A DNA stretch of 64,000 nucleotides from Macrocystis pyrifera (taxonomy: Eukaryota > Sar > Phaeophyceae > Laminariales > Laminariaceae), in NCBI GenBank assembly GCA_031763025.1, contig JASSKH010000029.1:8600571-8664570 (forward strand), read 5' to 3'. Shown here in pieces: positions 24,465-35,560 of the stretch. Numbering within the stretch: the stretch's first letter is position 1; each line of letters begins with the position of its first letter. The notes below the pieces were generated by a model. That model did not search any database and had not been told where the DNA came from. It saw nothing but the letters and a program-made list of their open reading frames with translations. Both the position numbers and the translations under genes were made by a program.

Positions 24465-24576
24465 TATTACGGTAAGGGACCATAGTCAACAGTACCAAAT
24501 ATTGTTGTTAAAAACAGGGAAATACATAGGTTTCTGTGCGTATAGTGGGTCCTGTTTACTATGATTCCCCAAAATA
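24465..24576 (+). mobile_element. TTACGGGGG foldback MITE, copy 16
   Basis: Old copy: left end TATTACGGTAAGGGACC, right end ATGATTCCCCAAAATA. Confidence 0.85.
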
Positions 24577-26599
24577 GGCAACCAAAAAGGCATGCTTTAA
24601 GTATATGATTTTACAATATCTTTTCACTACAGACCTATAATTGATGTATTTATTCATTTTCTCCCCATAGATGATGTTCGCCCTCCATTTATCTCTCCCT
24701 CCAAACAGCCGTAAGTACGACCCGGGGTCACATGGCGGGCGCTCCTCCCCTCCGTTCTCCTCACCACGGCGCCTGCCTCCATTTTCATCGCAGGAAGACG
24801 TCAGCCATTTCTTCCCTTGTCGACTCTCGTAGAAATGCGTAGCCAATGAAATCGCTAGTCGGAAAAAATCGTAATATTATCTAAAAACAGGACGTTTTTT
24901 TGTTTTTTTTTTTTTTTTTGGGGGGGGGGATGTCTACGAAAAGTTTTTCAAGCGATGACGCCAAACAAAAAACACGCTACTGTAAGCGTACTCCTCCCGT
25001 AACATACTATGGTAAGTGCACCTACCTCGTTGCCACATCGTAGTGGCTCGAGATCAGCTCCGCCTTCGACTGCCTCAAGAAAACGCGAAGGCTCCGGAAT
25101 TGGGCCTGGTATATACACATGCACGAGGGGACGAAACGCGTGTTGGTTGATCAAGACAAAGCTGAGCTTACATGGAGCGCGCATACGCATGGATTCTCAC
25201 GAGCATGCGGAAACAAAAAAACGAAAACGGCTAGTTAGGTATTGTCCTGGGCATCCCAGTCAGCAGCTTTTGCTGAAGTTTGTTTTGCGATCCGTACCAA
25301 CTATTAATAGTTCCAGCAACAATCGGCCGGAACATTTCGGATTCAAACGTTTCGCGCCCTGATAGAATGAGTCGGGAAACGAAATTTGACAGAGTTGTTG
25401 ATGACCATACGACAAAAACGTGCTGTTGACCTTTTTTTTTTTTTTCAAGTAATTTTTCGCTCAAGGAGGTACATTTTTCTCGTTCTGGGGGATTTTTTCG
25501 GCGACTTCGAACTAAATTTGCGAACGAAAAAACAAGAAAAGAAAAAGGCCATCAATCGTTTTTTTCGTGGGGTCATGGAAGAACACCCCTGCCAAAGCTC
25601 GACTTCCACCTCTTTTCCTTACAGGGTGCAATAGAAAGTTCCGTGAAAATAAATAGTTCCCCTACGATTCCCGAAGCTCAATACATTGCTCAAAATACTT
25701 CGGCAGGCGTTTCTCATAGCAAGTAGCCTTTTTCCGGCTCGCAAAACAAACTACCTGTCACGGATGTCTTCCCCTTGTAGATACAGTCATGGCAACAGGT
25801 TTAGCGTCTAATTATTCGACGTATTGACCGACTTATGGCAAGGATGAATCATATGGGTACAAGTATTGACCGCTTCAAAATTCTTACCTGGTACGCAACA
25901 ACGCCTCCGCAAGCAATACGAACAATTCCCATATCTCACGAACTACAGCATGCACGCCAAAACCAGCTTCATCGATGTGTCCCCCTCGATCATGCGGTCA
26001 CGTGGATATGTTTTGTGCAGTGAGTTTCAGTACTCGTATATTTTTTGTGTTATTGCCCGAAGGTGGAATGCCACACCGGTTTATGGAAACAACTCATAGC
26101 ATGCATGTAGGGATACATCAGTTTCTGTTTGGACTGGGGTTTCGCACATGTGTGTACCATTGGGTTTCCACACATGGGGCAGCCTCGAGACGGGGATACG
26201 ACGAGAAAACGCCAGCAGCGATTGCCAATGTATCTGGACTGTCCGTTGAAGTCTGAATTTGTTTCGCTTCTGCATAATATCACCAACACTAAATCCGAGT
26301 AATCGGTACCGGAAAGTGGGTGCAGCTGTAAAAGCGCGGTCATAGGTTGAAAAGAAAACCATATTGAAGAAAGGGCACAAAAAGCGTTGAAAAATAGAAC
26401 ACAGAACCAAACCGGCACCAAACGCAAAAAAAACAAAACATGAAGACGAACCAGGTCCGGTGAGCGGTCAGGACAACAATCCGCATGAGTCCACGCTTTC
26501 CTCTCAATCACTCCAATAGGCATGCTACCGATTGTCGTGGCTCATGAACGTACGAAATGAGAGGCAAATCTGCAATACACTGTACGTGCACCAGCCTTG
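24577..26599. other. No gene resolved
   Basis: T-rich and A-rich runs (24894-24920, 25430-25446) and short frames. One exon-like block at 25023-25107 on the minus strand is discussed under rejected items. Confidence 0.35.
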
Positions 26600-26985
26600 G
26601 TTCCATATCTCGACCTACAGTTAAATTATATACCAGGTATATATATATGTATGTATGTCACATCTCGAGAGGGTCCAAAGATCATCTTGCTTGAGTTCCA
26701 GATACTTCAGACTATATCTCGTCCGATCAAACAGTACACAATTCGGATAGATCATGATCTAGATCATATATTAGATCCTAAGCTTCCGTTATGGGAAATA
26801 TAGCCAGGATCTATCTAGCTGTATAGCACAGATCCAACCCAGGAAATATGGCCTAGATCATGCAGAGTGTATGGCTTCCTCCCGGCTGTACTTGTATGAG
26901 CTGAGGATCACACAGATGAGGGAAATATCTGCTGGAGCTGAAGTATCTAGATCGTGAAGTGGGAATCGATGTTTCGTACGGGCTG
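26600..26985 (+). repeat. GATC-rich dispersed repeat, copy C (longest)
   Basis: Very dense GATC, GATCTAGATC and similar; contains CAGATCCAACCCAGG and AGATCATGCAGAGTG, then TAGATCGTGAAGTG. Confidence 0.7.
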
Positions 26986-27291
26986 TGAAAATATTCCAAG
27001 GTGCCAGGAAAATACGCACACCAAGAGGGCTACGGAATCAAGCCTACTGCTGTGAAGCAACCACTTCGAACGCCAGGAGGAAACATCTGAAGTCGGCCGA
27101 GAAACGGCGACGCTGCCTGCGGCCATCAGCCCTCAGGAACAGGTTGCTCCGACACACGCGGTGGTGAACTGAAAACGTAGGCAAGTGCAACGTATGCGGA
27201 GTATTTTACCACTGATGCAGAATACCGAAAATCAAGTCAGGGAAGGGTTGCAATTATCCATACCAGGACGCCCGTCGATCACACGAACCGG

Positions 27292-27365
27292 CGGAAAGTT
27301 ACATGCATTTACTTGTTGACCTTGCGGAAAGTTACATGCAGTGCTATTTTACTTGTTGACCTTGT
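27292..27365 (+). repeat. Short tandem duplication
   Basis: GCGGAAAGTTACATGCA followed by TTTACTTGTTGACCTTG occurs twice (27292 and 27325), the second with a short insertion. Confidence 0.85.
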
Positions 27366-28249
27366 TCCCTCAGCTCTACCGCCCGTCTATCAGCGCACTA
27401 AGGGACGACGCCTCTCCCAGTGACTGAAACTCCCTGTCCCGGTGGACATTGATGTAACCGGTTACCTCACGGTTGTCAGTGCAGCAGTTCGAAAGCTCCG
27501 ACAACTGCCTATGTTCAGCGGGGCAATAATCAAGCCTCTTTCAGCACGAACGCCGCGCAGCTACGACGACAACTCGCGCCACAAAAACAGCCTCTGACTG
27601 ATTCTTGAAACCGCGAAACTGTTATAGGAAAATCGACGACTGAATTTTCCCATCGCGGATTCAGACGCATTATTAACGCCAGATGCAACAGCATGTGCGG
27701 CAACGGACGTGCAGCGAGCTCAGCTGCACCCATGGAAATCCCACCGAGAGAAAAAAAGAGACGGAACAGAACAGGAACACAATTCCAGCACGATTCCGCT
27801 ACGCGAAATGTCTACATAGACCGTTAAAAAAACACACATACATCAGCTACAAATTACTCAGTACCATAAAAGAGTCCTACGGCTCTCCATGGGCTATTTC
27901 TCAACACAGCAAGGCACCCTTGAGGTGAACCTCGACTGTGTGCTTTCAGATGTCCTGACATCCTACTATACCTTGATTTCCCGATGTCCTGACGTGGAGA
28001 CCAGAGGGTCGACGAACTTGCATCGACGGTGATACACCTCAGAGATGACCTAGTCGATGCAAAGAATAAGATAGGGGCGGAGACATGGCATTCAGCAACG
28101 TCAGCCACCACGAAAGATAACAACAGTGATAGTGTAATCGTTAGGCTGCTCGTGCCGGCAAAAGCGAGGCATGCATCAAATTTAGAAAGCTCGTACGGCG
28201 CCAATGAACGTGGCAGCAAGCAGGCAGCAGCAGCAGTAGCTTAGCGTAG

Positions 28250-28475
28250 AAGAGTGAATGCGTTTGCTGCTGCTACTGCTGCTGGTACTATTTAATACCT
28301 CCTCCCAAACTTGATACTGGTACTATATGCGCTCGAGCAATATGCACTACTCCTACCATCACTAGTACTTCTAATACTATTAATACTACTAGTGCTACTC
28401 TTGCTACTACTGCCAATGCTACTACCACCACTACTACTACTGCTGCTGCTGCCGCTGCTGCTACTACTACCACTG
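28250..28475 (+). repeat. CTA/CTG triplet-rich tract
   Basis: Mixed CTACTACTG, CTGCTGCTG and ATACTA triplets. The hydrophobic poly-Leu/Val open frames on both strands here are repeat artefacts. Confidence 0.9.
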
Positions 28476-29334
28476 GATGTTGGAAGCGCGGGAAGGTGGC
28501 TGAGACGTTAGAGCGACACATTATCCTCCCCACTTGCACCGGATGAACGACACGCCTCGCAGGGCGTAATCCGTTTTACGCGGAGGATTTTTTCGGGTTT
28601 TAGATCCGTCTGAATTGGCAAACCCGAATATATGACGATGCTCTGCTTCCACCTGCACCAAGGTCCGCTCCCATCTACGCGAGACAGCATGATCTGACCG
28701 TTATGCCTGGGCTCCGCGTGGTTACGACCATGCGTTTGCCTGGTTACAGACGGGTCGATTGAGCTATCATCGGTAAAATGGTTAGAACTAGGCACTATGG
28801 GTCTACATCTACGAGCACCACTACTGCTGTGAAGCAAGGGTAGTTATGTATGTATCGTGGACTATGGAATCACGCTGTGGACACCTCAAACGCCAGGCCG
28901 GAAAAAGCCTGCCGGTTCATCGATCTCAGGTCGCAAGCGGTTGCTTCGTTATGACGTAAGGTCGACCTACTCTCGGAGGGATTGACGCGGTTATCCATCG
29001 TGTAACCGGTTTCACCGGGTTTTGGAACAACGCCTCGATGGTGGATGGGTTGCCTCGGGCTACTCCCCCCTCGTTGGCTCAGTTCGGGGCGTAGACTCTT
29101 CCCATCTCCTTGCTACATAATACCAGGGAAAGTGCTCGGCCCTGTCGGCCGCTAACGACTGGTGCAGGCGTCAGGGATTAGGAGCTCGTCATCGCGACGT
29201 CACCAGCCTCGGGAGACGATACTACAGACAGTAGTTCCACATCCGTGACCTTACCGCGGAAAAATAGAAATAAAACACTACTATTAATAATACGTTAAAA
29301 TACGTATCGTACATCGAACAGTACCGGTGATAAC

Positions 29335-29447
29335 TACTGGCGCCGATTATTGCATTGCCTCATTGGAGCCACCAGCCACCTATATGCAGTACTTGTGATG
29401 GCTGCTGGTGCCGATTCTCACACAACCTCATTGCAGCCACCAGCCAC
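29335..29447 (+). repeat. Tandem duplication, about 62 bp unit
   Basis: CTGGCGCCGATTATTGCATT...CAGCCACC and CTGGTGCCGATTCTCACACA...CAGCCACT. About 80 percent identical. Confidence 0.75.
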
Positions 29448-29451
29448 TTGA

Positions 29452-29647
29452 CCCTTCCAGGACAGCAGTCCCATCAAGGGGACACACCACTCAAACTCTA
29501 ACTATTACGGGGGACCATAGCTAATAGGACCTACGGTACACACAAACACCCATATATTTCAATATTTTTACTGACAATATTGGGTCCTGTTTACTATGGC
29601 CCCCCGTACTAATCCACCCCCAAAACGGGATAGTAGTCCCGAAAGGG
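29452..29647. mobile_element. piggyBac-like MITE, copy 4, split by a TTACGGGGG MITE
   Basis: Left end TTGA-CCCTTCCAGGACAGC, right end GTAGTCCCGAAAGGG-ATCA. The central spacer has been opened by copy 17 of the other family, so this element is the older one. Confidence 0.8.
29503..29611 (-). mobile_element. TTACGGGGG foldback MITE, copy 17, nested in piggyBac-like MITE
   Basis: Arms GGGGGACCATAGCTAATAGG and CCTGTTTACTATGGCCCCCC. It interrupts the spacer of the element at 29452-29647. Confidence 0.92.
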
Positions 29648-30002
29648 ATCAACACGTATTATTAATAGAGGTGTACATCAGTAGCTATTAATAGAATTGG
29701 CACTGGGGGATACTTGGGAACGGCACGCTCAAACCGGCACGTACGATGGGACATGGAACCATGCCATACCATGTAATGGGCATTCGAAGTACAACGTCAA
29801 AAACGTACAGCAGTACGAGCACTATACCAATATGCGTCTAAGAGAGGCAGGCTTGAGACCTACACGGAAAAGGCAAAAGCCCGACGCGTTCTTATTCAAT
29901 TTAGTGGCGTACGCACACACCCTTTTGGTCACCGTAGTGCACACCTCGCGGACAAATCAGCAACAGGTCATCGATATACACTTCACTACTCATCTACTTT
30001 AG

Positions 30003-30120
30003 TTTTCGGGGGACCATAGTAAATAGGACCAAATATTGTTGGTAAAAATAACGAAATATACAGTTTTTAGTGCAGTTTTTTGTGCTTACCGCCGGTTCTA
30101 TTTAATATGGTCCCCTGTAA
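30003..30120 (+). mobile_element. TTACGGGGG foldback MITE, copy 18 (enlarged loop)
   Basis: Arms intact, but the loop has a short internal duplication (CAGTTTTTAGTGCAGTTTTT), making it about 118 bp. Last copy before a 29.6 kb stretch without any. Confidence 0.88.
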
Positions 30121-30124
30121 ATGG

Positions 30125-30335
30125 TAGGGCTTTCAACGCAGATCCATGTCCGATACTTGCACAGGTATTCATTGATCTACGGTAGCTCTTGCTGCCAGGT
30201 AGGATCCGTATTATCTGTACGATCTAGCACATGTTTCCTGGGCTGGATCTTTACTATTGACACGCAGATCCTGCACTACCTCTCACAGCAGTGGGCAGGT
30301 GAGGACATGATCTACATCAGATAGATTTGATATGT
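30125..30335 (-). repeat. GATC-rich dispersed repeat, copy D
   Basis: Reverse orientation; GTTTCCTGGGCTGGATC is the complement of the GATCCAACCCAGG core. It lies directly beside MITE copy 18. Confidence 0.65.
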
Positions 30336-30626
30336 CCGAGATGTGCATCCATGTATGTGGGCAATCCACTTACCGTATGACACGTATTGACAACCTAACA
30401 CACCCGCCGCTGGTACGAATTTCCGAGCAGGCCTTCTCCTACAGCAGTAGTACGTAGAACAAGGGGAAAGCACACGCAAGTAAGCATTCTGGTGGGGGCT
30501 TTGAAAATATCTCGTTGAGACCTTTTCCGTAATTTGTATCGCTTGGCGTTTACAATCTCGCCATCGTCCAGAAAATCGGCGTGAGAATTCGTCCGAGGGT
30601 GTGCGTCATCTTATCCCGCTCTGGTC

Positions 30627-30687
30627 TGGAATATAAGAATCATTTGAACATTAATATGCATACAAAGCGGTCCTTATATTAACGGCC
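30627..30687. repeat. Palindromic element GGAAATATAAGG, copy 2
   Basis: TGGAATATAAGAATCATT and GCGGTCCTTATATTAACGG flank ACATTAATATG, the same centre as copy 1. Confidence 0.65.
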
Positions 30688-30692
30688 GGGGT

Positions 30693-30736
30693 GGTATACG
30701 GTACTTGGGCTGTGGTATACGGTACTTGGGCTGACC
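30693..30736 (+). repeat. 22 bp perfect tandem duplication
   Basis: GTGGTATACGGTACTTGGGCT occurs twice in a row. Confidence 0.9.
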
Positions 30737-32519
30737 CTGTTTCTTGTAATTTGTTCGTAAATGTAAGCTACATTTTGATTTTTTTGTAGCTCGCAAAAGT
30801 CCCTTATATTTACGATCAGACCGGCACTATTTTCTATTCTCGCACGTGATGCTTGTACGTACAGAAAGGTGTTCCTGTCCCGTTGGTTCTGTACGTAACA
30901 GCCGGCTGGCTCGAAAACAGACAGCATTTGCACAGATCGTAGCGCGGAGGTTCGTAAGTGGAAGCTGTGATGCGAGTAGGGGCGGAACATGCAACATAGC
31001 AATTCGCCAAACGGATCAAGGATACCATTGCGATATACACCCGCCCAGCAAACGAAGACAGCTCGTACTATTAATTACAGCTCGCATCAGGTACCTGGGA
31101 CTTACCAGTACATACATACATACCAAGAGGTTGGTCGGGCATTGCGCAAGTTGTGCCGCATGATTTCCTCCCAGAATACCACAGCAGTAGACCAGAGACC
31201 GGTACGAGCTATTAGGGAAAGAATTGCTGTGTGCTGCAGGACTACTGCTGCACCGATATTCAGTCAGCCACGTGTCTAGGGGAGCCAAGGTGTGCCCACG
31301 ATTAGCCCAGCTAGAGCACAGCTCCACCGAGTAGGGCGTCGATGCAAATATATGTCAGGGTTCGACCAACCGAGAGCCTTTTGCGTTAGTTCTGGGTTTG
31401 TTCTGGGTCTACATAGAGCAGTACTTGTAAGCTCTTACCGCATCGCTGTTGGTGTCCAAGCTGTACAGCGACAAAATTTTAGTCCTCAACGCCAGCGATG
31501 CGTCGAACTGCGCGCCGGATGTGTCCTGGACTTGAGTCGCGTAAGGCATCGCCATTGTTTAGTGTGGAGAGTGTAGCGGTAGGGCCGGCGAAGGGATGAG
31601 ATCTGGAAAATCGAAAATTGTGGATTTCAACGAGCTGATTTCAACAACACAAAGTCGACACGTATTGCGAGGCGTTTGGATGCAGGGGAAGGTACCTGCG
31701 CAGCCCCTGTCTAAAAGCGGGCCAGTAGACAGAGAAAAACTGCTGCCATGCTGCACAGAAAAATGGCGGCAAGAACACAGACAAGTAGCGACAAGTCATC
31801 ACGGAATCAGAATACAATACAACACAGAACGTCACCAGAACATTACACTGACTACACTGTTGTGAGACGAGTTCCATCTTCCCGCTCGTCTACGTGTTGA
31901 TTGATCGACCATACTCAGGTACGTATCATCATACCTACCAGTCAGTGGATCTTTGATCTATCTTTCTCTGTTCTTATTTTTCTCTGTTCCATGGATATGG
32001 TACGAACACGCACGCCTGGCCTACGACTCGTACCCGCGGGTGCTTCGTGCAGTTTTCGGTGCTGATGAAATTGACGGCGGTATTCCCTCCATCCACTTAC
32101 TCAAAAGCCTGCAGAATCTCCAACATTACTCTCCCGCAGCAGCAGGTACTGCACAAGCGGTAACGGGAGCCGGGTAGCCGCGCCTTCGGCGTCGTCGACC
32201 CCAACAACTGATATCTGTCTGTACAGGACGTAACGTATGATGATACCAGGTATTACGGTGAGCAAAGCGTGTGGACGGCACTCTGGTACTCGTACTCGTA
32301 GCTCGTACCAGACTGAGTATACAGCAAGCAACAGCCTGCAGAATCCACCCGAATTCCAGTACTTGTTTCCGTCCCCAAATCAATGAGTTGTTTGAGCCTA
32401 CTCTACAACCACGAATGTATGGAGTGTACTCTGGGAAAAAAACATTGATTGTGTCTATGTATATCGTAGGAACGCTAACCTTGCGGTGAGTGCCAGTCAC
32501 GCCGTGCATTGTTGTGGTG
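30737..32519. other. No gene resolved
   Basis: Frames up to about 105 aa on both strands with no motif; a few TACCTGG palindromes. Confidence 0.35.
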
Positions 32520-33000
32520 TGCCGGCATCCCGCGGGACTTTCCGTGGGATCCCGCGGGATCCCACCCGGACCTTACCAAGGACCCACGGTATCCCTCGAG
32601 TTCCCACGAGGCATCCCGCAGGATCTCGCGGGTATCTACTGCATCGGGCTTCAAGCATTTGCCCCCGATAAATCTCACGGGTCTCCAAGGTACCAGGTAG
32701 CTCCCACGGGAGAAAAAACCTACCAGTACACGGGTGGGTGTCGACGGCAGTTTCCACGGATTTTCCCTCGACGGGCATGTACAATTCATACAGGTATACT
32801 TCGTGTAGATTTCCACGACTCGAGACGACAGTGTGTTACGGCTCGTGTGTTCCCGCGGTCACGTTTGTTCCCGCCTCGGTTCCCGCGTATTCCCGCGTGA
32901 AGCCCCGCGGACTCCCGCGTGTTCCCGCGAGGACCAGTGTGTTCCCGCTTGACGTCGCGAGGACCTTCGCGCGATTTCCCGCCATTGCTTCCATGGGAGC
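32520..33000. repeat. Patch of short palindromic motif TTCCCGCGGGA, left part
   Basis: Irregularly spaced repeats of GGATCCCGCGGGATCCC, TTCCCGCG and CACGGGA-like cores recur every 10-30 bp. There is no open coding logic. The right part (35270-35560) continues after the LTR element, so both were one block before insertion. Confidence 0.7.
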
Positions 33001-33007
33001 TTCCACT

Positions 33008-33239
33008 TGTAGCCAAAAGATACCAAGCCGTGGAGGTTTCAGTGTAATCGCATGTGTGAGTGGAGCAGTGGCCGGGGATCCTGTGTGATGTCCCCTAGCC
33101 ACCTGGCTCGTGGTCCGATGAGGATCACTCCGTGATAATACAAGCTCTAAGAACAAGACTTACTGAGTGCGAGGCCAGCGAGACTGGTGGAGTCCCTCGC
33201 TGGAAGCCCTCTTGCTGATATCATCTGGCAGAGGCCATA
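33008..33239 (+). repeat. 5' LTR
   Basis: 232 bp direct repeat beginning TGTAGCCAAAAG and ending GAGGCCATA, identical to the 3' copy. It contains a hairpin-forming stretch around 33103-33155 (CCAC...GTGG and ATCAC...GTGAT). The primer-binding site should follow at 33240; I cannot assign it to a tRNA. Confidence 0.95.
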
Positions 33240-33265
33240 ATATCTAGATATTCGCGGAACTTCTG

Positions 33266-35041
33266 TTGGAGGAGTTTTCGGCTGCGGAGTATTGGGTCAC
33301 AGCTGGGAAGGCAGTTGGCCCGTTGGACGGATCGAAACGGCTTGAAGCGCACAGCAGGGGAGGACGCTCCGGGAGCTGGAGGACGCACAGGTCAGGCGGC
33401 AGTTTCTCCGTTATTACAGTAGAGCCCAGGTGGACTGCTGTGGATTATGGCGCACACGGCAAGCACGCCGCTGGTGGTAGGGGAGTCTCTGACTCCACCG
33501 AAATACGGAGAGGTGTGGACCGAGCAGGCCTCTCGTGTTTTTTTTACGCAGCGTACCTCGATTATGAGGAACGGCTGCAGCTCGCCAACGCTCAGGGGGT
33601 GGTTCAGCACTCCAAAGTGAGCATGGGCCAGCTTATCCCCAATTACATTCATCGGTGTTTTGAGGGATTTTACAAGCATCAGACTACGATGACCGCCTCG
33701 GAGTTGTTGGACGCTGTTAGGCAGCACGCCGGTTACACAACCACCAGCAACAGATTTGACACCTCGCGGGCGGCAGCGGACTTGCGTCGCGTTCTCTCAA
33801 TGAGGCGCGATGAAAAGCAGGGCGGTGAAACATCCGTCAAAGACCGCGCGATGATGGTAAACTCCGCTATGGAAAAGTATTTTGCGGAGAATCACGCGGT
33901 GCATGCCATGTACCGCGCGCAGGACCGTTCGTGGTTGCCCGGACCGGCGGAATTTGTGAGCATGGCGTTGGTGGATGGCTTATGGCCGTCCGAGTTCAAA
34001 AAGTACGTAAAAGGTCAGCTCACGTACGCTGCAGGGTGGAAGAAGGACCCGGCATTGGTCATGGACCAAATTTTTTCTGCTGCAGAACAGTGGAAATTCA
34101 TCGAGGCGTATGGTCGGAAAGACGCTGCAGGGGCAGCTGAACCGCGACGCCAACAGCAGCAGAAACCGAAACAGCAGCAGTCCGCGAAAAAGTCGTTTGT
34201 TCGCGTCTGTTTCGAGTGTGGTGATCCCAACCATTATGTTTCTGATTGCCCAAAAGCTCGCGGTGGCGGCACAGCTCCCAGCAGTGGTGGGCGCGGGTCG
34301 TCAGGGTATCGCGGGGGCCGCAATGGCGGCCGGGGCAGATTCAACCATGGACGCGGGCGCGGTGGCCGTGGTGGCAATCAATTGACAGCGGGCGGTGGAA
34401 CTTCTGCTGTTGCTTCTTCAACTTCTGGTGCGCCAGCGGCAGGAGCCGCTGGGTCGGGATCTGGTTCGTCTGTTGCCGGCCGAGCTGTATACGTTGGAGG
34501 AGCTGGAACATCGGTGGGTGCTGCTGGAGCGAGAACTTCGCCATCCACCGAGCGGGCGGAGTCAGTGTCTGGTGCTGCTGCAGGGGCGGTAGCGCCGGAA
34601 CCGTCTGTATATTCGACGTCTTGGTCGGGGTGGACCGCCGATTCTATTTCTTCGGCGCCGGCTGTAGGAGGGCAGCCATGGCGTCAGGTGACTCTTGGTA
34701 CCGACCAGAGTTCAACGGCAGGTGAAGTGCCTGTCGATCGCAGCGCTGAGTGTTTACGCGCTGATCTCTCTTTGCCAGGGTCGGTTGGTTCGCTGATGGC
34801 GCGTGTGATCCTTGATTCGGGGTCGGCGCTCACGTCCATCGGTGTCGGCTTACTTCAGCAGCTGTCTTCGCATTTCGGCGGCGCCGATCTGCAAATTCCG
34901 TTCGAAAATGGCCCGCAGCAGGCGAAAACCGCTACGGGTGTTTCAGTGATGGTCACGCACAAAACGGTGCCGATTGCCGTGAGTGTACGGACGCCGTGGG
35001 GAGCGGTGAAATTGGAGCCCATCGCTTTGGGGGTGCTGTAG
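33266..35041 (+). CDS. Gag-protease polyprotein of LTR element, truncated
   Basis: The open frame runs from 33248; the first ATG is only at 33623 (472 residues), so about 120 residues upstream are open but lack an ATG. Counting from 33266: alpha-helical gag region to about residue 290 (AMEKYFAENHAVHAMYRAQD, then a Trp-rich stretch), Gln/Lys-rich linker, zinc knuckle C315-x2-C318-x4-H323-x4-C328, then Gly/Arg-rich and Ala/Ser/Gly-rich low-complexity segments. A retropepsin-type active site ILDSGS (D517) follows. The frame ends 75 residues later at TAG formed by the 3' LTR, so the protease fold is cut short of its flap/C-terminal part and no pol follows. Role: capsid and RNA packaging for retrotransposition; the protease is probably incomplete. 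Confidence 0.9.
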   Translation: MEEFSAAEYWVTAGKAVGPLDGSKRLEAHSRGGRSGSWRTHRSGGSFSVITVEPRWTAVDYGAHGKHAAGGRGVSDSTEIRRGVDRAGLSCFFYAAYLDYEERLQLANAQGVVQHSKVSMGQLIPNYIHRCFEGFYKHQTTMTASELLDAVRQHAGYTTTSNRFDTSRAAADLRRVLSMRRDEKQGGETSVKDRAMMVNSAMEKYFAENHAVHAMYRAQDRSWLPGPAEFVSMALVDGLWPSEFKKYVKGQLTYAAGWKKDPALVMDQIFSAAEQWKFIEAYGRKDAAGAAEPRRQQQQKPKQQQSAKKSFVRVCFECGDPNHYVSDCPKARGGGTAPSSGGRGSSGYRGGRNGGRGRFNHGRGRGGRGGNQLTAGGGTSAVASSTSGAPAAGAAGSGSGSSVAGRAVYVGGAGTSVGAAGARTSPSTERAESVSGAAAGAVAPEPSVYSTSWSGWTADSISSAPAVGGQPWRQVTLGTDQSSTAGEVPVDRSAECLRADLSLPGSVGSLMARVILDSGSALTSIGVGLLQQLSSHFGGADLQIPFENGPQQAKTATGVSVMVTHKTVPIAVSVRTPWGAVKLEPIALGVL

Positions 35042-35268
35042 CCAAAAGATACCAAGCCGTGGAGGTTTCAGTGTAATCGCATGTGTGAGTGGAGCAGTGG
35101 CCGGGGATCCTGTGTGATGTCCCCTAGCCACCTGGCTCGTGGTCCGATGAGGATCACTCCGTGATAATACAAGCTCTAAGAACAAGACTTACTGAGTGCG
35201 AGGCCAGCGAGACTGGTGGAGTCCCTCGCTGGAAGCCCTCTTGCTGATATCATCTGGCAGAGGCCATA
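35037..35268 (+). repeat. 3' LTR
   Basis: Identical to the 5' LTR. It begins directly after a G-rich tract (TTTGGGGGTGC, 35026-35036) that may serve as polypurine tract. Its first bases TGTAG supply the stop codon of the gag-protease frame. Confidence 0.95.
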
Positions 35269-35269
35269 C

Positions 35270-35560
35270 ACTGCTTCCATGGAAGCTTCTGCTAATTCTA
35301 CGTACTTCCACGGAAGAAGCGGATGCAAGATTTTCATCTTCTTCCATTATTTCTTTCCATGGAAGCATGTATGTTCTACTTCCAAATTCCATGAGAGCTT
35401 ATTGCAGGTCGGTAGTTCTTGGCAATTCCACGGGAAAATAGTAAAATATTCCATGGGAGAAGGAAGTGGAAGCTTCCAAACCCTCCACAAGATTCCACGG
35501 GAGTTTCCATTTAATTGCATTTCCACGAGTTTTTTTTCCCGAATTATTTTTATTGCGGTG
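35270..35560. repeat. Patch of short palindromic motif TTCCATGGAA, right part
   Basis: About a dozen copies of TTCCA[CT]GG[AG]A or half sites (for example 35275, 35308, 35357, 35433, 35448, 35500). Same organisation as 32520-33000 but with the AT variant of the core. Confidence 0.7.

Larger units (their letters stand above)
33008..35268 (+). mobile_element. Non-autonomous LTR retroelement with gag-protease only (TR-GAG-like)
   Basis: 2261 bp. Two direct 232 bp LTRs (33008-33239 and 35037-35268) appear identical over their full length, so the insertion is recent. They flank one open frame with a gag region, one CCHC zinc knuckle and the start of an aspartic protease. Integrase, reverse transcriptase and RNase H are absent. 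The host sequence CACT is present on both outer sides (33004-33007 and 35269-35272) and looks like a 4 bp target duplication. LTRs start TGTA but end CATA rather than the usual CA. Elements with LTRs and only gag are known as TR-GAG in plants and depend on an autonomous partner. Confidence 0.93.

Noticed and set aside
25023-25107. Exon-like block on minus strand (acceptor ACCAG, donor GAG|GTAGGT)
   Set aside because: Only about 27 residues (PIPEPSRFLEAVEGGADLEP...), no partner exon and no family pattern; chance is likely.
28288-28539. Hydrophobic poly-Leu/Val open frames on both strands
   Set aside because: They are translations of a CTA/CTG triplet tract; likewise the poly-Gln/Ser frames at 19.7-20.1 kb.
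33085-33160. Hammerhead-ribozyme-like motif in the LTR (GTC...CCGATGAG...hairpin)
   Set aside because: The core would need CTGATGA and GAAA; here it reads CCGATGA and GTGATA, and the strands that should form stem III do not pair. It is at best a simple hairpin.
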